Origin: an uncultured Pirellula sp.
GTDB taxonomy: Bacteria > Planctomycetota > Planctomycetia > Pirellulales > Pirellulaceae
Length of the DNA: 64,000 nucleotides
Direction of reading: 5' to 3'
Assembly: GCA_903858115.1 (NCBI GenBank)
Contig: CAIOHR010000073.1
Span: forward strand, 62,001-126,000
Program-made: the position numbers and the translations under genes
Notes under the pieces: generated by a model
Told to the model about the DNA's origin: nothing
Databases searched by the model: none
The model's input: the letters and a program-made list of their open reading frames with translations, nothing else
In this document: positions 54,413 to 64,000 of the stretch, piece after piece
How positions within the stretch are numbered: the first letter of the stretch is position 1
How the letters are laid out: each line of letters starts with the position of its first letter

Positions 54413-54492
54413 GAACGCGCGACCTACTTCCGAGAAATCTCCCTTCGATCTACCATTACGTGAATTAAGCACGCTTGGTGAGGGAGTAACGG

Positions 54493-57400
54493 GTGACTAA
54501 CGACGGTAATGCAGATCGACGAGACGAAGATCTTGTACAGGTACTCGGCTATCTCAATTTTTCGTCTGGCAAATCGGACCCGAAGTCGCTCGCTGCTCTC
54601 AATCGACTTTATGGCTGGGCACTTGCAGGGGCACCCAAACAGTTCAGCCCGTACACCGGCCTCCCTCCTTGGTTAACGCTGCAGCAGTGGTTGCAAGACC
54701 GTCTCGGTCGATTGCGCGACGAGAAAGAGATCTTTCGTGAAAGCGATCAGGCCAGCCAAGTCATACAGCTCGTTTGGCTCTATCTGCTACCAGAGTATCT
54801 GGATTTTCATAGCGACCTTCTGTTTCACCAAGAACCAGAAGGGCTATTCAATGGATTGTTTTTGGGGCGTGCGATCGAATGCATGTTGCAACAGGGTCCG
54901 CCATGGAACGAAGTCGACCGATTGGTTTCGAATTCTATCGAACAACTCAACGATTACGTAGGATTTCGTCCGGTTGCTGTTTTGGAAGGGCGACGACTAG
55001 AACCCTACTCCCGCGAGTGGCTCCGCCCTATTCCGCTCTACATTCGCGAAGTCGGGGTCGCATTCGGCCCGTACTATGACATTGTCTCGAGAACGTTGGA
55101 GATTCTGCGTAGTACATCCCCACAGATACTTCGCGATGCACAGTTCGATCCAGACAATCTGGACGAGATAGCGATGGATCCGCGGGCTTATGATTTTGAC
55201 CATCCCGTGAACAAGAGACCCAATTACTATTTTGGACAGTGGGATCCACACTTAATGGATTCCCAATCGAACTATCGACGGTTCGTATTGCAACAGGTAA
55301 CGGTGAACGCACTGCTAGCGAGAGTTAGTCAAGAGAAGGATTTGCCAAGAGACCAATTGTTGACGGAGGCGTCCGTCGTGTTGGCTGGTACCATGTTGAT
55401 GGCATCGGGAATTTCGGGTGGAAGCCCCAACGCGTTTTCTTCGACAACAACTCTTGTTCAGTTGCTTGCTCACATCGCAAACTATCGAGATCAATTTTAC
55501 TCAGACTTTCTGGAGAGAATTACGGGGCCGCATGCGGATCGGTTGAGGAGCGAGGCTGCTATTCGGCGCCAACCGCTGGGCGGTGCTCGACAACAACTCA
55601 ATACGAATCTTGCGCGTCTTCGAGCGTCACAAGTCGAACACGTGCAGTTGGCTCGTATCTTTGCTCGCATGGGGAGTGCGAACGCCGCCAAAGAAGAGTC
55701 TGATGACGTACAAGTACCATCCGCACGCATTCTTTGCCGCATCGATTGTTTGCTGACGATTGGCAACCAATTTCTCCGACGAGGAGAATTGGCGAAAGCG
55801 GTAGAGATTCCCGATCAAATCTTCGATTGGATCGAACGCGGAATTCAGTGTGGCGCGTTGGTCGATCCATGGAACATTCTAGGCTTCTCAGGGAATTTTC
55901 CACGGTTTGTAGGTTCCGATGCTACCGTCAGCGATGAAAGAATCGAAGAGCTTGTTCAAATCATGGAACAGTTGTTTGGTTTGATGTCGCGGCTTTGGCG
56001 CGAAGCGGCCGCGACCAATCAAGAGTTGCTTTGCGAGCGTACCGAACAGCGATTTCGAACCATTGCTAATTGGTGGAGAAAATACGCTCCTCACCAAGTC
56101 ACGGATGTTGCTGCGACGGACCCGCAAGACGTGTTGGACTCGTCGCAATTGGTGGCACGAGCGCTTCGATTGTGGCATCAGGGCGGAGCGGCAGCGGGTG
56201 ATATTCGATTCTGGACGCCGCACGCGGAACTGTTCGATTCCCCTAAGGCTTATGCACTCGTCATCGAAGCGTTGCTAGATCGCGCAGACTTTGTTGGAGC
56301 GATGGCCTTGATCGTTCATTGGCTTAGTCAAGCGGAACGTGTAGGCCTACAAAGTGGAAACACTTCCTACTCCGACCTGGCTCGCAATTGGCTCGAACAG
56401 CTTATCGAATCCCAAAGCGTTTCTAGCATCGACGAAACAGAGGGAGCTAATGGCAAATCCTGCTGGCCCACGATAGAGAAGTTCTTTGATTATCTGGAGG
56501 CCAATGGCGAATCCTATTGGGCGGTACCCGAATTTCGTCTGGGAGATTCGCGTTCACAGAAGAAGCCGAGAAAAGATGACCATCTATTCGTCGCTGGTTC
56601 CAACGATTCGGAGGATGAGGAGACACCTTCCTCAATCTACGGTGCGGCGTATGAAGATGTGACTTATGAAGACACCACCGACGATGGAAACGATGCGCCG
56701 ATTTTTGAACAGGATGAAGGAACGCCCGAAGAGTTGATCGCCGAATCGAAGCGACTCAACGAGCACCTAACGTTCTTGGTCGCGTTGGCGCAAATGTGGA
56801 AATTGGTCTCCCAGTCGCTTCACTCACTCAAACATCGCGATCCGCAAACGGCTTCGGCAGAGCAAGAACGGATGGTCGCGGCGCTTAAACGTTGGAGCGA
56901 ACAGTGCCTATCGAATCGCGATGGACTTATCCAATTACTTGATCAGATTCAAGCGTACAAAATCGCGAGGGGTGGCACCGACACCGACTCGATGGGCCGA
57001 TACGATCGCAAACGGGTGGTCAAAGAATCGCTAATGGAAAGGGTACTCTCCGCAGCGGTAGAAACAGCGGATGCTGGAAGACTTTTGATCGGCGCCGTGT
57101 TGGCGCTCGCCGATGATCGTGATCATTTCGGCGAGCGACTGAGCCATTTGCCAAAAGATGAGTTGTTGACCATCGAGTTGTTTGGCAATTTGATGGCCGG
57201 TCGACGAAGTCGCGTGGAGGATTCCTTTCCGGACTTTATCTCTGTCATTCGCGATCAGAAATTGCTTTATGTCTCACTGGCACGCGGGGGCGATCCTCGT
57301 GAAATATTGACGGCGCGCGTCCGTCGTCGGGCGTTGACGCATTTGCTGACATGGCTGCCGAGGCAAGGATTGTTTTACCAGGCATGTCGATTGGTCGATA

Positions 57401-58692
57401 CGGCTCGGCACATGGAGCATACGAATCCTGTGGGGCACGGGGCGGTAACGGAATTCGATGACTTGTTTCAAATCGCATTCAAGTCGATGGTGCGTTGCTT
57501 GGTTCGAAACGCGTACCATTGGCATACAGATCCTAAATCGAGCAGTAACAAAGAGGGCAAATCGAACAGAGATGGAAAGACGATCAAAGAAGGCAAAGGT
57601 AACAGGAAGAAAAAATTGCCTCCGCCGTCGCATTGGGACAAATTGGAGCTCGATGCCCTGGTCGATTTGAATCCCCCAGAGCCGGATCAAGAACAGCTAG
57701 TACCATTGCTGGAACAACTGACTGAGATTCTGTTGGGGAGTTGGCTATCTCATTCACGCACGCTTCGGTTGAGTGTGTTGGAGACCATCGACGGATCCGG
57801 TTCTTGGAAGAATCTGTGTGACTTTATTCAACAGTACGGCAAGGGGCTTCTAACACAAGGTTTCTTGAAGCTTTCAAATGTGCGGGCCATATTGCATCAG
57901 GGAGTTGGCAATTATCTCCAGCATGCGATGGAGAATCGCGATATCGAAGAATTGAGTCCACTGCTCGACGCACTCTCGGACGGCATCATCGCACCCGAAG
58001 AAGCACAACGCTGGCTCTCGGTCGTCTTTGAAGCAATCATCGATCATTACGGAGAGTACAAGGACTACAACAGTACGACGACGCAGTCCGACCGGGGGGA
58101 GATGCTGTTTATGTTCCTCGATTTCTTGCGATTGCGAGTTCGATACGATCGGGTTTGCTGGAATCTCAAACCGGTGTTTTGGGCGCATGAGGTATTGGTA
58201 CATTCCGGCTGCCAGAATTCGGCTCAACAGTGGAGAAGAGCATTGGCGGAACGCGTCGCCCGAGAATCGGACCAATACTTGGAACGGCTCTCCAAATTGC
58301 AAGAGATGTACGCGATGAAGATGCCGACCGTCGCGGACCGGCTCAACGAACGATTTGTCAAACCGATGACGATCGATAGAATGCGCGCACTCATTCGGCC
58401 TGCAATACGTCAGTTGCGAGCGAACGATGAGGAAGAAAGCCACGCTTTCGAATTGTTAGTCCAAGAAGCGCACTTGATGATGCGCGAGCCGACAGGTGTC
58501 GGACTCGACATTCCTGCTTGGTTGGTCATGCTCGAAGAAGAAGTGGATCGTGTATTGCAAAACAATCGAGTGATCCCACAAGTGCAACGTCTTGAAAGAT
58601 CCGTGCCAGCCATTGTGATTCCATTCACGCAAATACAATCCCAGCTCAACGCCGTCATGGCGCACAATCGAACTCTTCGTGGCCCAACATGA
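54493..58692 (+). CDS. 1399-residue protein of unknown function
   Basis: GTG start with GGGAG 7 nt upstream. No signal peptide or membrane span; helix-rich throughout, with tetratricopeptide/HEAT-like stretches (LTIGNQFLRRGELAKAVEIP, YALVIEALLDRADFVGAMALI) but no recognised catalytic motif. An acidic patch lies at about residues 695-760 (EDEETPSS, EDTTDDGND), a Lys/Gly low-complexity insert (KEGK-NR-DGK) at about 1016-1040. I recognise no family beyond 'large planctomycete unknown'. Likely a cytoplasmic scaffold; follows the GYF_2 gene. Confidence 0.85.
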   Translation: MTNDGNADRRDEDLVQVLGYLNFSSGKSDPKSLAALNRLYGWALAGAPKQFSPYTGLPPWLTLQQWLQDRLGRLRDEKEIFRESDQASQVIQLVWLYLLPEYLDFHSDLLFHQEPEGLFNGLFLGRAIECMLQQGPPWNEVDRLVSNSIEQLNDYVGFRPVAVLEGRRLEPYSREWLRPIPLYIREVGVAFGPYYDIVSRTLEILRSTSPQILRDAQFDPDNLDEIAMDPRAYDFDHPVNKRPNYYFGQWDPHLMDSQSNYRRFVLQQVTVNALLARVSQEKDLPRDQLLTEASVVLAGTMLMASGISGGSPNAFSSTTTLVQLLAHIANYRDQFYSDFLERITGPHADRLRSEAAIRRQPLGGARQQLNTNLARLRASQVEHVQLARIFARMGSANAAKEESDDVQVPSARILCRIDCLLTIGNQFLRRGELAKAVEIPDQIFDWIERGIQCGALVDPWNILGFSGNFPRFVGSDATVSDERIEELVQIMEQLFGLMSRLWREAAATNQELLCERTEQRFRTIANWWRKYAPHQVTDVAATDPQDVLDSSQLVARALRLWHQGGAAAGDIRFWTPHAELFDSPKAYALVIEALLDRADFVGAMALIVHWLSQAERVGLQSGNTSYSDLARNWLEQLIESQSVSSIDETEGANGKSCWPTIEKFFDYLEANGESYWAVPEFRLGDSRSQKKPRKDDHLFVAGSNDSEDEETPSSIYGAAYEDVTYEDTTDDGNDAPIFEQDEGTPEELIAESKRLNEHLTFLVALAQMWKLVSQSLHSLKHRDPQTASAEQERMVAALKRWSEQCLSNRDGLIQLLDQIQAYKIARGGTDTDSMGRYDRKRVVKESLMERVLSAAVETADAGRLLIGAVLALADDRDHFGERLSHLPKDELLTIELFGNLMAGRRSRVEDSFPDFISVIRDQKLLYVSLARGGDPREILTARVRRRALTHLLTWLPRQGLFYQACRLVDTARHMEHTNPVGHGAVTEFDDLFQIAFKSMVRCLVRNAYHWHTDPKSSSNKEGKSNRDGKTIKEGKGNRKKKLPPPSHWDKLELDALVDLNPPEPDQEQLVPLLEQLTEILLGSWLSHSRTLRLSVLETIDGSGSWKNLCDFIQQYGKGLLTQGFLKLSNVRAILHQGVGNYLQHAMENRDIEELSPLLDALSDGIIAPEEAQRWLSVVFEAIIDHYGEYKDYNSTTTQSDRGEMLFMFLDFLRLRVRYDRVCWNLKPVFWAHEVLVHSGCQNSAQQWRRALAERVARESDQYLERLSKLQEMYAMKMPTVADRLNERFVKPMTIDRMRALIRPAIRQLRANDEEESHAFELLVQEAHLMMREPTGVGLDIPAWLVMLEEEVDRVLQNNRVIPQVQRLERSVPAIVIPFTQIQSQLNAVMAHNRTLRGPT

Positions 58693-58756
58693 CACTGATG
58701 CGTATCGCTGATTGCATACGTCATCTATTCAAGATGCTACAGCTCCAGGAATGAGC

Positions 58757-59305
58757 ATGGAACCATTAGAAATTGAATGCAAGTTTCAGGTCGCGGATCG
58801 CGATATCCTCAAGAAAGGGATTCTGTCGTTGGGTGGAGTCTTTCTTCAGAATGAAACGCATTGCGACACCTATCTGCGACATCCATCGCGCGACTTTCGC
58901 GTTACCGATGAAGCGTTACGCATACGTGAACTCAATGGCAAACCGTTGATAACTTACAAAGGGCCGAGATTGCCCGGTCCGGTGAAGATACGACCCGAAA
59001 TCGAATTGCCATTGGTCCTCGATACAGTCGAATCGTGGCTCAGTATTTGGAAACATCTAGGTTTCGAGATTGTTGCCCGTGTATCCAAGGTTCGGTCGGT
59101 TTATAAAATCGCGACGCATGAGCGAGAACTCACCATTACGATGGATTGTGTCGAAGGGGTCGGCGAGTATGCCGAAATCGAGCGGGTCGTCGAAGACCCT
59201 TCGGCGATTGAGGAGGCAAAGAACGATATCCTCGAACTCGCATCGCAGTTAAGTTTGGGGCAAATGGAAAAACGGAGCTACCTGAGTCTTTTGTTGGGGC
59301 AGTAG
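58757..59305 (+). CDS. cyaB: CYTH-domain protein (class IV adenylate cyclase CyaB-like / triphosphatase)
   Basis: The ORF starts at 58712; ATG 58757 with AGGA 6 nt upstream is the natural start (182 aa). It shows the ExExK CYTH signature near the N-terminus (LEIECKF), alternating charged strands of a triphosphate tunnel (RDFRVTDEALRIREL, ITYKGPR, RPEIELPL) and a conserved E in EYAEIERV. Either cyclic AMP synthesis or triphosphate hydrolysis; which one is not resolvable by sequence alone. Directly upstream of the M50 gene. Confidence 0.88.
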   Translation: MEPLEIECKFQVADRDILKKGILSLGGVFLQNETHCDTYLRHPSRDFRVTDEALRIRELNGKPLITYKGPRLPGPVKIRPEIELPLVLDTVESWLSIWKHLGFEIVARVSKVRSVYKIATHERELTITMDCVEGVGEYAEIERVVEDPSAIEEAKNDILELASQLSLGQMEKRSYLSLLLGQ

Positions 59306-59352
59306 CTTCTCTTTCGTTTGCTTTCTCAATCGGGCCCCTCTAGAATCCAATC

Positions 59353-60183
59353 ATGTTTCAAACACTATATGTCGGGAAATTAGCGGGAATTCGGCTCTAC
59401 ATACACTGGACCTTTTGGTGGTTACTCATTTATGTTTTTCTAAGCCAAATCGGAGCCGGTCTGTCGCAAACATTGGGGCTGATCGGGTTCGTGTTGGCCG
59501 TTTTCGGATGTGTTTTCTTGCATGAACTAGGACATGCCTTCTCTGGAAGATGGTTCGGCGTGCAAACGCAGGATATAACGATGATGCCCATCGGTGGATT
59601 GGCGAGGATGGGCACTCCCCACACACCGTTAGCAGAATTGGTGATTGCTGCTTGCGGACCACTAGTCAATGTGGTGATCGCCATCGTCCTAGCATTGGGG
59701 TTCGCCGTGAAAGCCAATTGGGGAGGGCCAATCGAGCTCGGCAACTTGGGCTTCGTAGAGCAGCTTCTTGTCGCCAATGTTGGATTGGTTATCTTCAATC
59801 TGCTGCCCGTTTATCCGATGGATGGTGGCCGCATCGTCAGGGCAATCCTAAAGTTCTTTGTACCAAGCGAAAAGGCAGTTTATTGGACAGCGAGGCTTGG
59901 TCAAATCTTAGCGGCTGCATTCTTTCTTTACGGTCTCTTCTATTCCTGGCAGATAGCGTTTATCTTCGCGATCATGTTTGTGGTTTGCTCAGCCGAGATC
60001 TTTCAAGCGAAAGTGAAGAAGGCATTTATGGAGGGCCAATTCCCAAAGGGGTACTCGCCCAATACAACTGCCCAACCACAAAGCGGGCCGTTTGGAGGAT
60101 TCGGCGGCTTTGAGTCTCGAAACGCGTCAGAAGCAGATGACGGAGAAATCATCGACGCCGAAGAAGTTCGACGCGTTCAATAG
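59353..60183 (+). CDS. Site-2 protease-like M50 family membrane metalloprotease
   Basis: 276 aa with about six membrane spans. The zinc motif HELGH (FLHELGHAFSGRW, about residue 57) and PVYPMDGGR (DG motif, about 155) are intact; the spacing fits SpoIVFB/YwhC-type M50 proteins without PDZ or CBS domains. Cleaves membrane-embedded segments; target unknown. C-terminal ~40 residues are Gly/Phe-rich and acidic. The gene lies 47 nt after the CYTH gene. Confidence 0.92.
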   Translation: MFQTLYVGKLAGIRLYIHWTFWWLLIYVFLSQIGAGLSQTLGLIGFVLAVFGCVFLHELGHAFSGRWFGVQTQDITMMPIGGLARMGTPHTPLAELVIAACGPLVNVVIAIVLALGFAVKANWGGPIELGNLGFVEQLLVANVGLVIFNLLPVYPMDGGRIVRAILKFFVPSEKAVYWTARLGQILAAAFFLYGLFYSWQIAFIFAIMFVVCSAEIFQAKVKKAFMEGQFPKGYSPNTTAQPQSGPFGGFGGFESRNASEADDGEIIDAEEVRRVQ

Positions 60184-60189
60184 CGAGCA

Positions 60190-60864
60190 TTAGCTGTCGG
60201 CAAGAATGGCGATCGCAGATCGAGCGGGTTCCCAATCGGGATACACACGTGCCGCTTCAAGATAACACTCCATTGCTGCATTATCGTTCCCGAGATGCCA
60301 GTAGCACTGCCCGAGAGCGACGCATGTTTGATAGGAGTATCGATCGAGTTTCAAGGCACGTTTGCAGTCATGAACCGCCTGCTCGATCATGCCATTCGAA
60401 AATCGAATCCATGCGCGAAGATAAAACACGTCGCTGCGTCCATCGGTTTCGTCGATCAAATGGCTTGCTAGCTCCTCTGCTCGGCGATAATCGCCGTCCG
60501 CAAGGAATTGTTCGACGGCGTATGCTGTCTGACGATGCCAGGGACTTTGTGTTCGTGCCGCAATGGCGCGTCGCGCTTCGTCCGCGCTGGTTCGAACGGT
60601 TCGAGAATCGTCGCGTAGCAAGGCACCGAGTGGAAAATAATGGGTTTCATCACCCAAAAAACAAAGCGCCCAAGTTGCGGCTCGCCGCGTTTCTACATCA
60701 GACGACTTGAGCAATCGCGTCAAGGTAGACGGTGAATAGTTACGCCGGACTTCGTCAATCCAGATCATCGGATTCTTGCAATCGATGCTAGAAATTACAA
60801 TAGAATGAATATCACCATAGGTGTAGGACAGATAGTTTTCGTAAAATTGAACTAGCTTGGTCAT
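60190..60864 (-). CDS. HEAT/TPR repeat protein
   Basis: 224 aa. The N-terminal half has HEAT-like helices (DVETRRAATWALCFLGDE, RTVRTSADEARRAIAAR); the C-terminal half three TPR motifs (DGDYRRAEELASHLID, SNGMIEQAVHDCKRALKLD, GNDNAAMECYLEAARVYPD). A cytoplasmic protein-interaction scaffold. No partner is obvious. It converges with the M50 gene and diverges from the secreted STN-like gene. Confidence 0.82.
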   Translation of the reverse strand: MTKLVQFYENYLSYTYGDIHSIVISSIDCKNPMIWIDEVRRNYSPSTLTRLLKSSDVETRRAATWALCFLGDETHYFPLGALLRDDSRTVRTSADEARRAIAARTQSPWHRQTAYAVEQFLADGDYRRAEELASHLIDETDGRSDVFYLRAWIRFSNGMIEQAVHDCKRALKLDRYSYQTCVALGQCYWHLGNDNAAMECYLEAARVYPDWEPARSAIAILADS

Positions 60865-61029
60865 ACCATTCAGCCGAGTGTTCGGATATTGGTACTATCG
60901 CTCGTGGAGAGAACAGTACTCGTGCGTGAGGATCGTGAGCCGTGTAAACGAACGATTCAACGAATCCACAATTCCACTGTAGTTGGGTAGATCCCATTTC
61001 GCAATGTATAGGTTTCCTCAAAAAAGATT

Positions 61030-62178
61030 ATGAATCGAATCGAAAGTTCTTGCTTGACTTTCATATGGCGGTGGATCTTTGCTGCACTGATGTTGTTTCT
61101 CCATACACTCCGATGCGATCCGTGTTTGTCCCAGGAGCATCCTTATTTATCGAGTGCCATGGTAGCCACACATCAACGACTACAAAATCCGCTAGACGAT
61201 CAAGTGGACGGGGCATTTGGGTATGCAGTTGATACCCTATCTCGACTTTATGATTTGCCCATGTGGGTCGATCGCCAGATCGCCAAAGATGAGATGGTTG
61301 CAGTAGTACCGAATAAAGAATCGATCGAGTTTTGGCTAAAGCGAATGTCTGATCAAGTGGATGGGCAAGTCATCATCTTGGACAACCTGGTGTTTATCGC
61401 TCCAAAGTCTATGGCAGATTCGCTTACGCTGGCGTACTGGGAACTCAAGACGTCCAAGATTCCAGCGGAATGGAACAAAGTCGATAACCCCGGCTTGAGT
61501 TGGAGCCATGGAGCAAGTTCGATCGAAGTTTCCAATGCTCTTTGCCAATTCGCCAAACTCGACAACGCTTGGACATCGAGTGTCGAACATGATCATTGGT
61601 CCGAACGCTCCTTTTCGAAAGTGTCTCGGCTAGCCGTCGCCACAAGTGTATTGGGAAGTCTTGGCAAAAAGCTTCGCATGGTGGATGGCAAAGCTAGCGT
61701 TGTTCCTCTCGCTGTCGATGGAGACCAGCCGCAAACAGTATCATGGAAATATACTCCGTCTCAAATGACCCAAATCGGTAGGGAGCATTGGAACACTTGG
61801 AAGACCGAGAACCCAATGGCAACTTTCCAAAAGGAAGGAGATGGGTGGCTGATATCTGCGTCCCCAGAGGCGCATCGTGCATTGGTCCACCCGCTCATCC
61901 CTAACAAGAAGTGGATAAGGCCCAAATCGAAAGTACCATTGTATTCACTCAAGCTGCAGGGGAGCCTGGAGAAAATGCTTCCGGAACTAGCGATGAAACT
62001 GAAGCTCGACATCGCACCGCTTCCTTTGCCGGAGAAAATTGGCAAACGCGAAGTGATGATCGACGTCAAGGACGCGACCGTCGATGTCATGTTACGGGAG
62101 ATAGGAAAGGCTGGGGGAATCGAGTTCCGCAAAACATCGATGGATCGCTATGAGATTCAAATCCTGGAAACACCCTGA
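61030..62178 (+). CDS. Secreted protein with STN-like domains, unknown
   Basis: 382 aa. Signal peptide with a hydrophobic run IFAALMLFLHTL (about residues 15-28). The N-terminal half resembles the planctomycete pattern 'VDTLSRLYDLPMWVDRQIA' of secretin/STN-type domains (short helix-strand units), and the C-terminal half repeats it (MLPELAMKLKLDIAPLPL, VDVMLREIGKAGGIEF). Probably periplasmic or outer-membrane linked; no specific function. Confidence 0.7.
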   Translation: MNRIESSCLTFIWRWIFAALMLFLHTLRCDPCLSQEHPYLSSAMVATHQRLQNPLDDQVDGAFGYAVDTLSRLYDLPMWVDRQIAKDEMVAVVPNKESIEFWLKRMSDQVDGQVIILDNLVFIAPKSMADSLTLAYWELKTSKIPAEWNKVDNPGLSWSHGASSIEVSNALCQFAKLDNAWTSSVEHDHWSERSFSKVSRLAVATSVLGSLGKKLRMVDGKASVVPLAVDGDQPQTVSWKYTPSQMTQIGREHWNTWKTENPMATFQKEGDGWLISASPEAHRALVHPLIPNKKWIRPKSKVPLYSLKLQGSLEKMLPELAMKLKLDIAPLPLPEKIGKREVMIDVKDATVDVMLREIGKAGGIEFRKTSMDRYEIQILETP

Positions 62179-62271
62179 ACCACTGTTAGTCGTCTGGACG
62201 CGTCAAAGCAAATTGGCTATTTAGAAATCTGGTGTTCACAGAATTCATGGCCTGATATCGGGAATTAAGAA

Positions 62272-62694
62272 ATGACCAGCTCGATCAAGCGTCTCTCTGT
62301 CGGTTTGTTGGTATTGGCGATAGGCTGTCTACTCGCTTCCAATACTCACGCTGAAGAGTGGAATTGGAACCCATTCGCCAAGAGCGAAACTAAAAGCAAA
62401 CCCAGCCCGCTCTATACGAGCACCTCAAGTACGAACAAGAAGTCTTGGATGCCCGATTGGAAAATGCCGAGCATGTTCGGTACCAAAAAGACCAATGTAA
62501 ACTCGTATACGAGGAAAGAACCATCGACCTTTCAAAAGATGTCGAAGTCTACGTCGCAGTGGTTCAGCAAACTGAATCCATTCCCCAAATCCACGGGCTA
62601 TTCCGCAGAACCGAAAAAATCCTGGTTCTCGCCGAAACAAGACAACGAAGTCAAAACGGTCAACGATTTTCTAAGCCAAAAGATGGTTCAATAG
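62272..62694 (+). CDS. Small secreted basic Lys/Ser-rich protein
   Basis: 140 aa. Signal peptide SVGLLVLAIGCLLASNTHA; the rest is Lys/Ser/Pro-rich and probably disordered, with WNWNPFAK, WMPDWKMPSMFG and WFSKLNPFPK. The WKMP-MF segment matches the start of the lipoprotein at 36369. Likely an envelope protein; no known family. Between the STN-like gene and the response regulator. Confidence 0.7.
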   Translation: MTSSIKRLSVGLLVLAIGCLLASNTHAEEWNWNPFAKSETKSKPSPLYTSTSSTNKKSWMPDWKMPSMFGTKKTNVNSYTRKEPSTFQKMSKSTSQWFSKLNPFPKSTGYSAEPKKSWFSPKQDNEVKTVNDFLSQKMVQ

Positions 62695-62726
62695 CCATCC
62701 GCCTTCGGGCTGAGGCCGAATCGCGA

Positions 62727-63161
62727 TTACTTCGTTTCTTCCATTTCGCGAATGTAAGCACGTAGCCGCTCGAGTTCGTCTTCTGTCCCCTTCAATTTGA
62801 GCATGTTCTCGACTCGTTTCTGCAACTCGAACGAGTTCACGGGTTTCGACAGAAAATCGTCCGTCCCCGCTTCAACCGCGCGTTCGATGTCGCCAAGCTC
62901 GCTCAATGCGGTGACCATGAGAATCATAATCTTTGATGTGGCTTTGTCCGACTTTAGCTTTCTGCAAACCTCGAATCCGTTAAGCTTCGGCATCATCACA
63001 TCGAGTAAAATCAAGTCGGGCTTGAAGCTCTCGACCTTGTTCAATGTGTCTTGCCCATCGACTGCAAAAGCGGTATCGCACTCGATTCTGGCAAGGAATG
63101 CTTCAAGCAATTCGCGGTTCTGAGCGTTATCATCAGCGATCAATATTTTCGGAAGACTCAT
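62727..63161 (-). CDS. Stand-alone response regulator receiver protein
   Basis: 144 aa, a single CheY-like receiver domain followed by a short helix (ELERLRAYIREMEE). Acidic pair (IADDN), phospho-acceptor Asp in LLDVMMP, and the conserved Lys in FLSKPV are present. It relays phosphate from an unknown histidine kinase; no output domain and no kinase gene nearby. Its stop/start spacing to glyA is 15 nt, so it may be downstream in that operon. Confidence 0.95.
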   Translation of the reverse strand: MSLPKILIADDNAQNRELLEAFLARIECDTAFAVDGQDTLNKVESFKPDLILLDVMMPKLNGFEVCRKLKSDKATSKIMILMVTALSELGDIERAVEAGTDDFLSKPVNSFELQKRVENMLKLKGTEDELERLRAYIREMEETK

Positions 63162-63176
63162 ATAGCAACTTTCCCC

Positions 63177-64000
63177 TTAAACGGCCACGGCCAAGCCAGC
63201 CGCAGGAACGGGGAATTGGCTTGCCATGTGACGCACGTCTTCCCGAATCTGTGCAAGCATCGCTGCATCATCGTGCGACTTCAACGCCGTTGCAATCCAG
63301 GTCGCAATCGTCTTGAATTCGTCTGTCCCCATACCGCGTGTTGACAAAGCAGGGGCACCGATTCGAATACCGCTGGGGTCCATCGGTTTGCGAGTGTCAA
63401 ATGGAATCATGTTCATGTTCACTGTGATACCGCATTCGTCGAGCGCCTTTTCCGCGATCTTTCCGCCGATACCGAAGCTAGTCACGTCGACGAGGACCAA
63501 GTGATTGTCAGTACCACCACTGATCAGTCGTAATCCATGTGCCATCAACGAGTCGGCAAGCACTTTGGCATTGGCAACCACTTGTTTACCGTATTCCTTG
63601 AACGATGGCAGCAGAGCTTCTGCAAAGCAAACTGCTTTTCCTGCAACGACGTGCATCAATGGTCCTCCTTGAATGCCAGGGAAGACCGCGCTGTTGATCG
63701 GCTTCGCATACTCACTGCGGCACAAAATCAAACCGCTACGTGGTCCGCGAAGTGTCTTATGTGTGGTCGTTGTCACATAGTCGGCATACGGAACCGGCGA
63801 ATTGTGTACTCCTGCTGCGACAAGACCTGCATAGTGAGCCATGTCTACCAAAAGCTTCGCGCCAACCTCTCTAGCGATGTCTGCAAACTTGTCGTGGAAT
63901 ATCTCGCGTGGATAAGCACTTGCGCCTGCGACGATCATCTTGGGACGATGCTCGCGTGCCAATTTAGCTACTTGATCAAAATCGATTCGATGATTTACAG
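63177..64000 (-). CDS. glyA: Serine hydroxymethyltransferase (5' end outside window)
   Basis: The frame continues past the ORF-track start (63962) to the right edge, so the gene is truncated at its N-terminus here. The pyridoxal-phosphate lysine lies in [35 protein letters not shown] and the C-terminal [12 protein letters not shown] are typical of GlyA. It interconverts serine and glycine with tetrahydrofolate, a cytoplasmic housekeeping step. At least 273 residues are in the window. Confidence 0.97.
   Translation of the reverse strand, partial: VNHRIDFDQVAKLAREHRPKMIVAGASAYPREIFHDKFADIAREVGAKLLVDMAHYAGLVAAGVHNSPVPYADYVTTTTHKTLRGPRSGLILCRSEYAKPINSAVFPGIQGGPLMHVVAGKAVCFAEALLPSFKEYGKQVVANAKVLADSLMAHGLRLISGGTDNHLVLVDVTSFGIGGKIAEKALDECGITVNMNMIPFDTRKPMDPSGIRIGAPALSTRGMGTDEFKTIATWIATALKSHDDAAMLAQIREDVRHMASQFPVPAAGLAVAV

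Noticed and set aside
57874-58443. 189-aa ORF on the minus strand
   Set aside because: Antisense to the 1399-aa gene, with no recognisable features.

Overview
The window looks like chromosomal DNA of a planctomycete, most likely order Pirellulales. The case rests on lineage-typical gene families: a subtilase opening with a LEPR-XLL-type motif, a PEP-CTERM protein, DUF4159, DUF1570, DUF4332, DUF4254 and DUF2752 proteins, an 'NPYE' membrane protein and an OstA/LptD-like giant, together with roughly 50% GC, loose gene spacing and weak or absent Shine-Dalgarno sites. No rRNA, tRNA, CRISPR array, phage or intact insertion sequence was seen. Gene calls rest on reading the translations; no database search was run. 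|| Layout. 1-5.6 kb: a truncated secreted subtilase, then a LamG-esterase plus toroid/DUF4159 pair, then a DUF2752 membrane protein. 5.8-12.1 kb: a small kinase, then an lptD-like -> M32 carboxypeptidase -> methyltransferase run. 12.2-15.3 kb: small membrane proteins, a PEP-CTERM lamin-tail protein and a repeat-rich intergenic region with heptamer arrays. 14.6-18.3 kb: DUF4254 and a coiled-coil, ABC-like protein whose nucleotide-binding motifs are eroded, fused to two DUF4332 domains. 18.5-21.7 kb: FabH-type ketosynthase III and an MsbA-like exporter. 22-29 kb: an exopolysaccharide/O-antigen-type island (sugar methyltransferase, gmd, a glycosyltransferase-methyltransferase fusion, a GT4 glycosyltransferase) carrying two gene remnants. 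29-36 kb: MFS transporter; an ABC exporter -> YqgE -> degenerate RAYT operon; Uma2; GlmU-like transferase. 36-44.4 kb: lipoprotein, MacA/MacB-like pair lacking an ATPase, ABC-2 ATPase, DUF1570 peptidase and two secreted unknowns. 44.5-50 kb: alpha/beta hydrolase, enolase, di-haem peroxidase and a small membrane protein. 50.2-54 kb: ThiF-like enzyme, UDP-glucuronate decarboxylase, Cys-repeat secreted protein, PlsC. 54.2-64 kb: GYF_2 mini-protein, a 1399-residue unknown, CYTH protein, M50 protease, HEAT/TPR protein, STN-like protein, response regulator and the start-side-truncated glyA. || Much of the window serves the cell envelope: LptD-like and two MsbA-like exporters, FabH and PlsC for lipids, and gmd, UDP-glucuronate decarboxylase and glycosyltransferases for surface glycan. 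The strongest leads are a RAYT transposase that has lost both its HUH histidines and its tyrosine while sitting in a tight operon; the SMC/YhaN-like protein with an eroded Walker A; 7-bp TGCTTRG-type arrays at several loci, one ending 4 bp from a start codon; decaying genes in the glycan island; and a ~136-bp dispersed intergenic repeat. I did not find a clear complete novel defence-type system.
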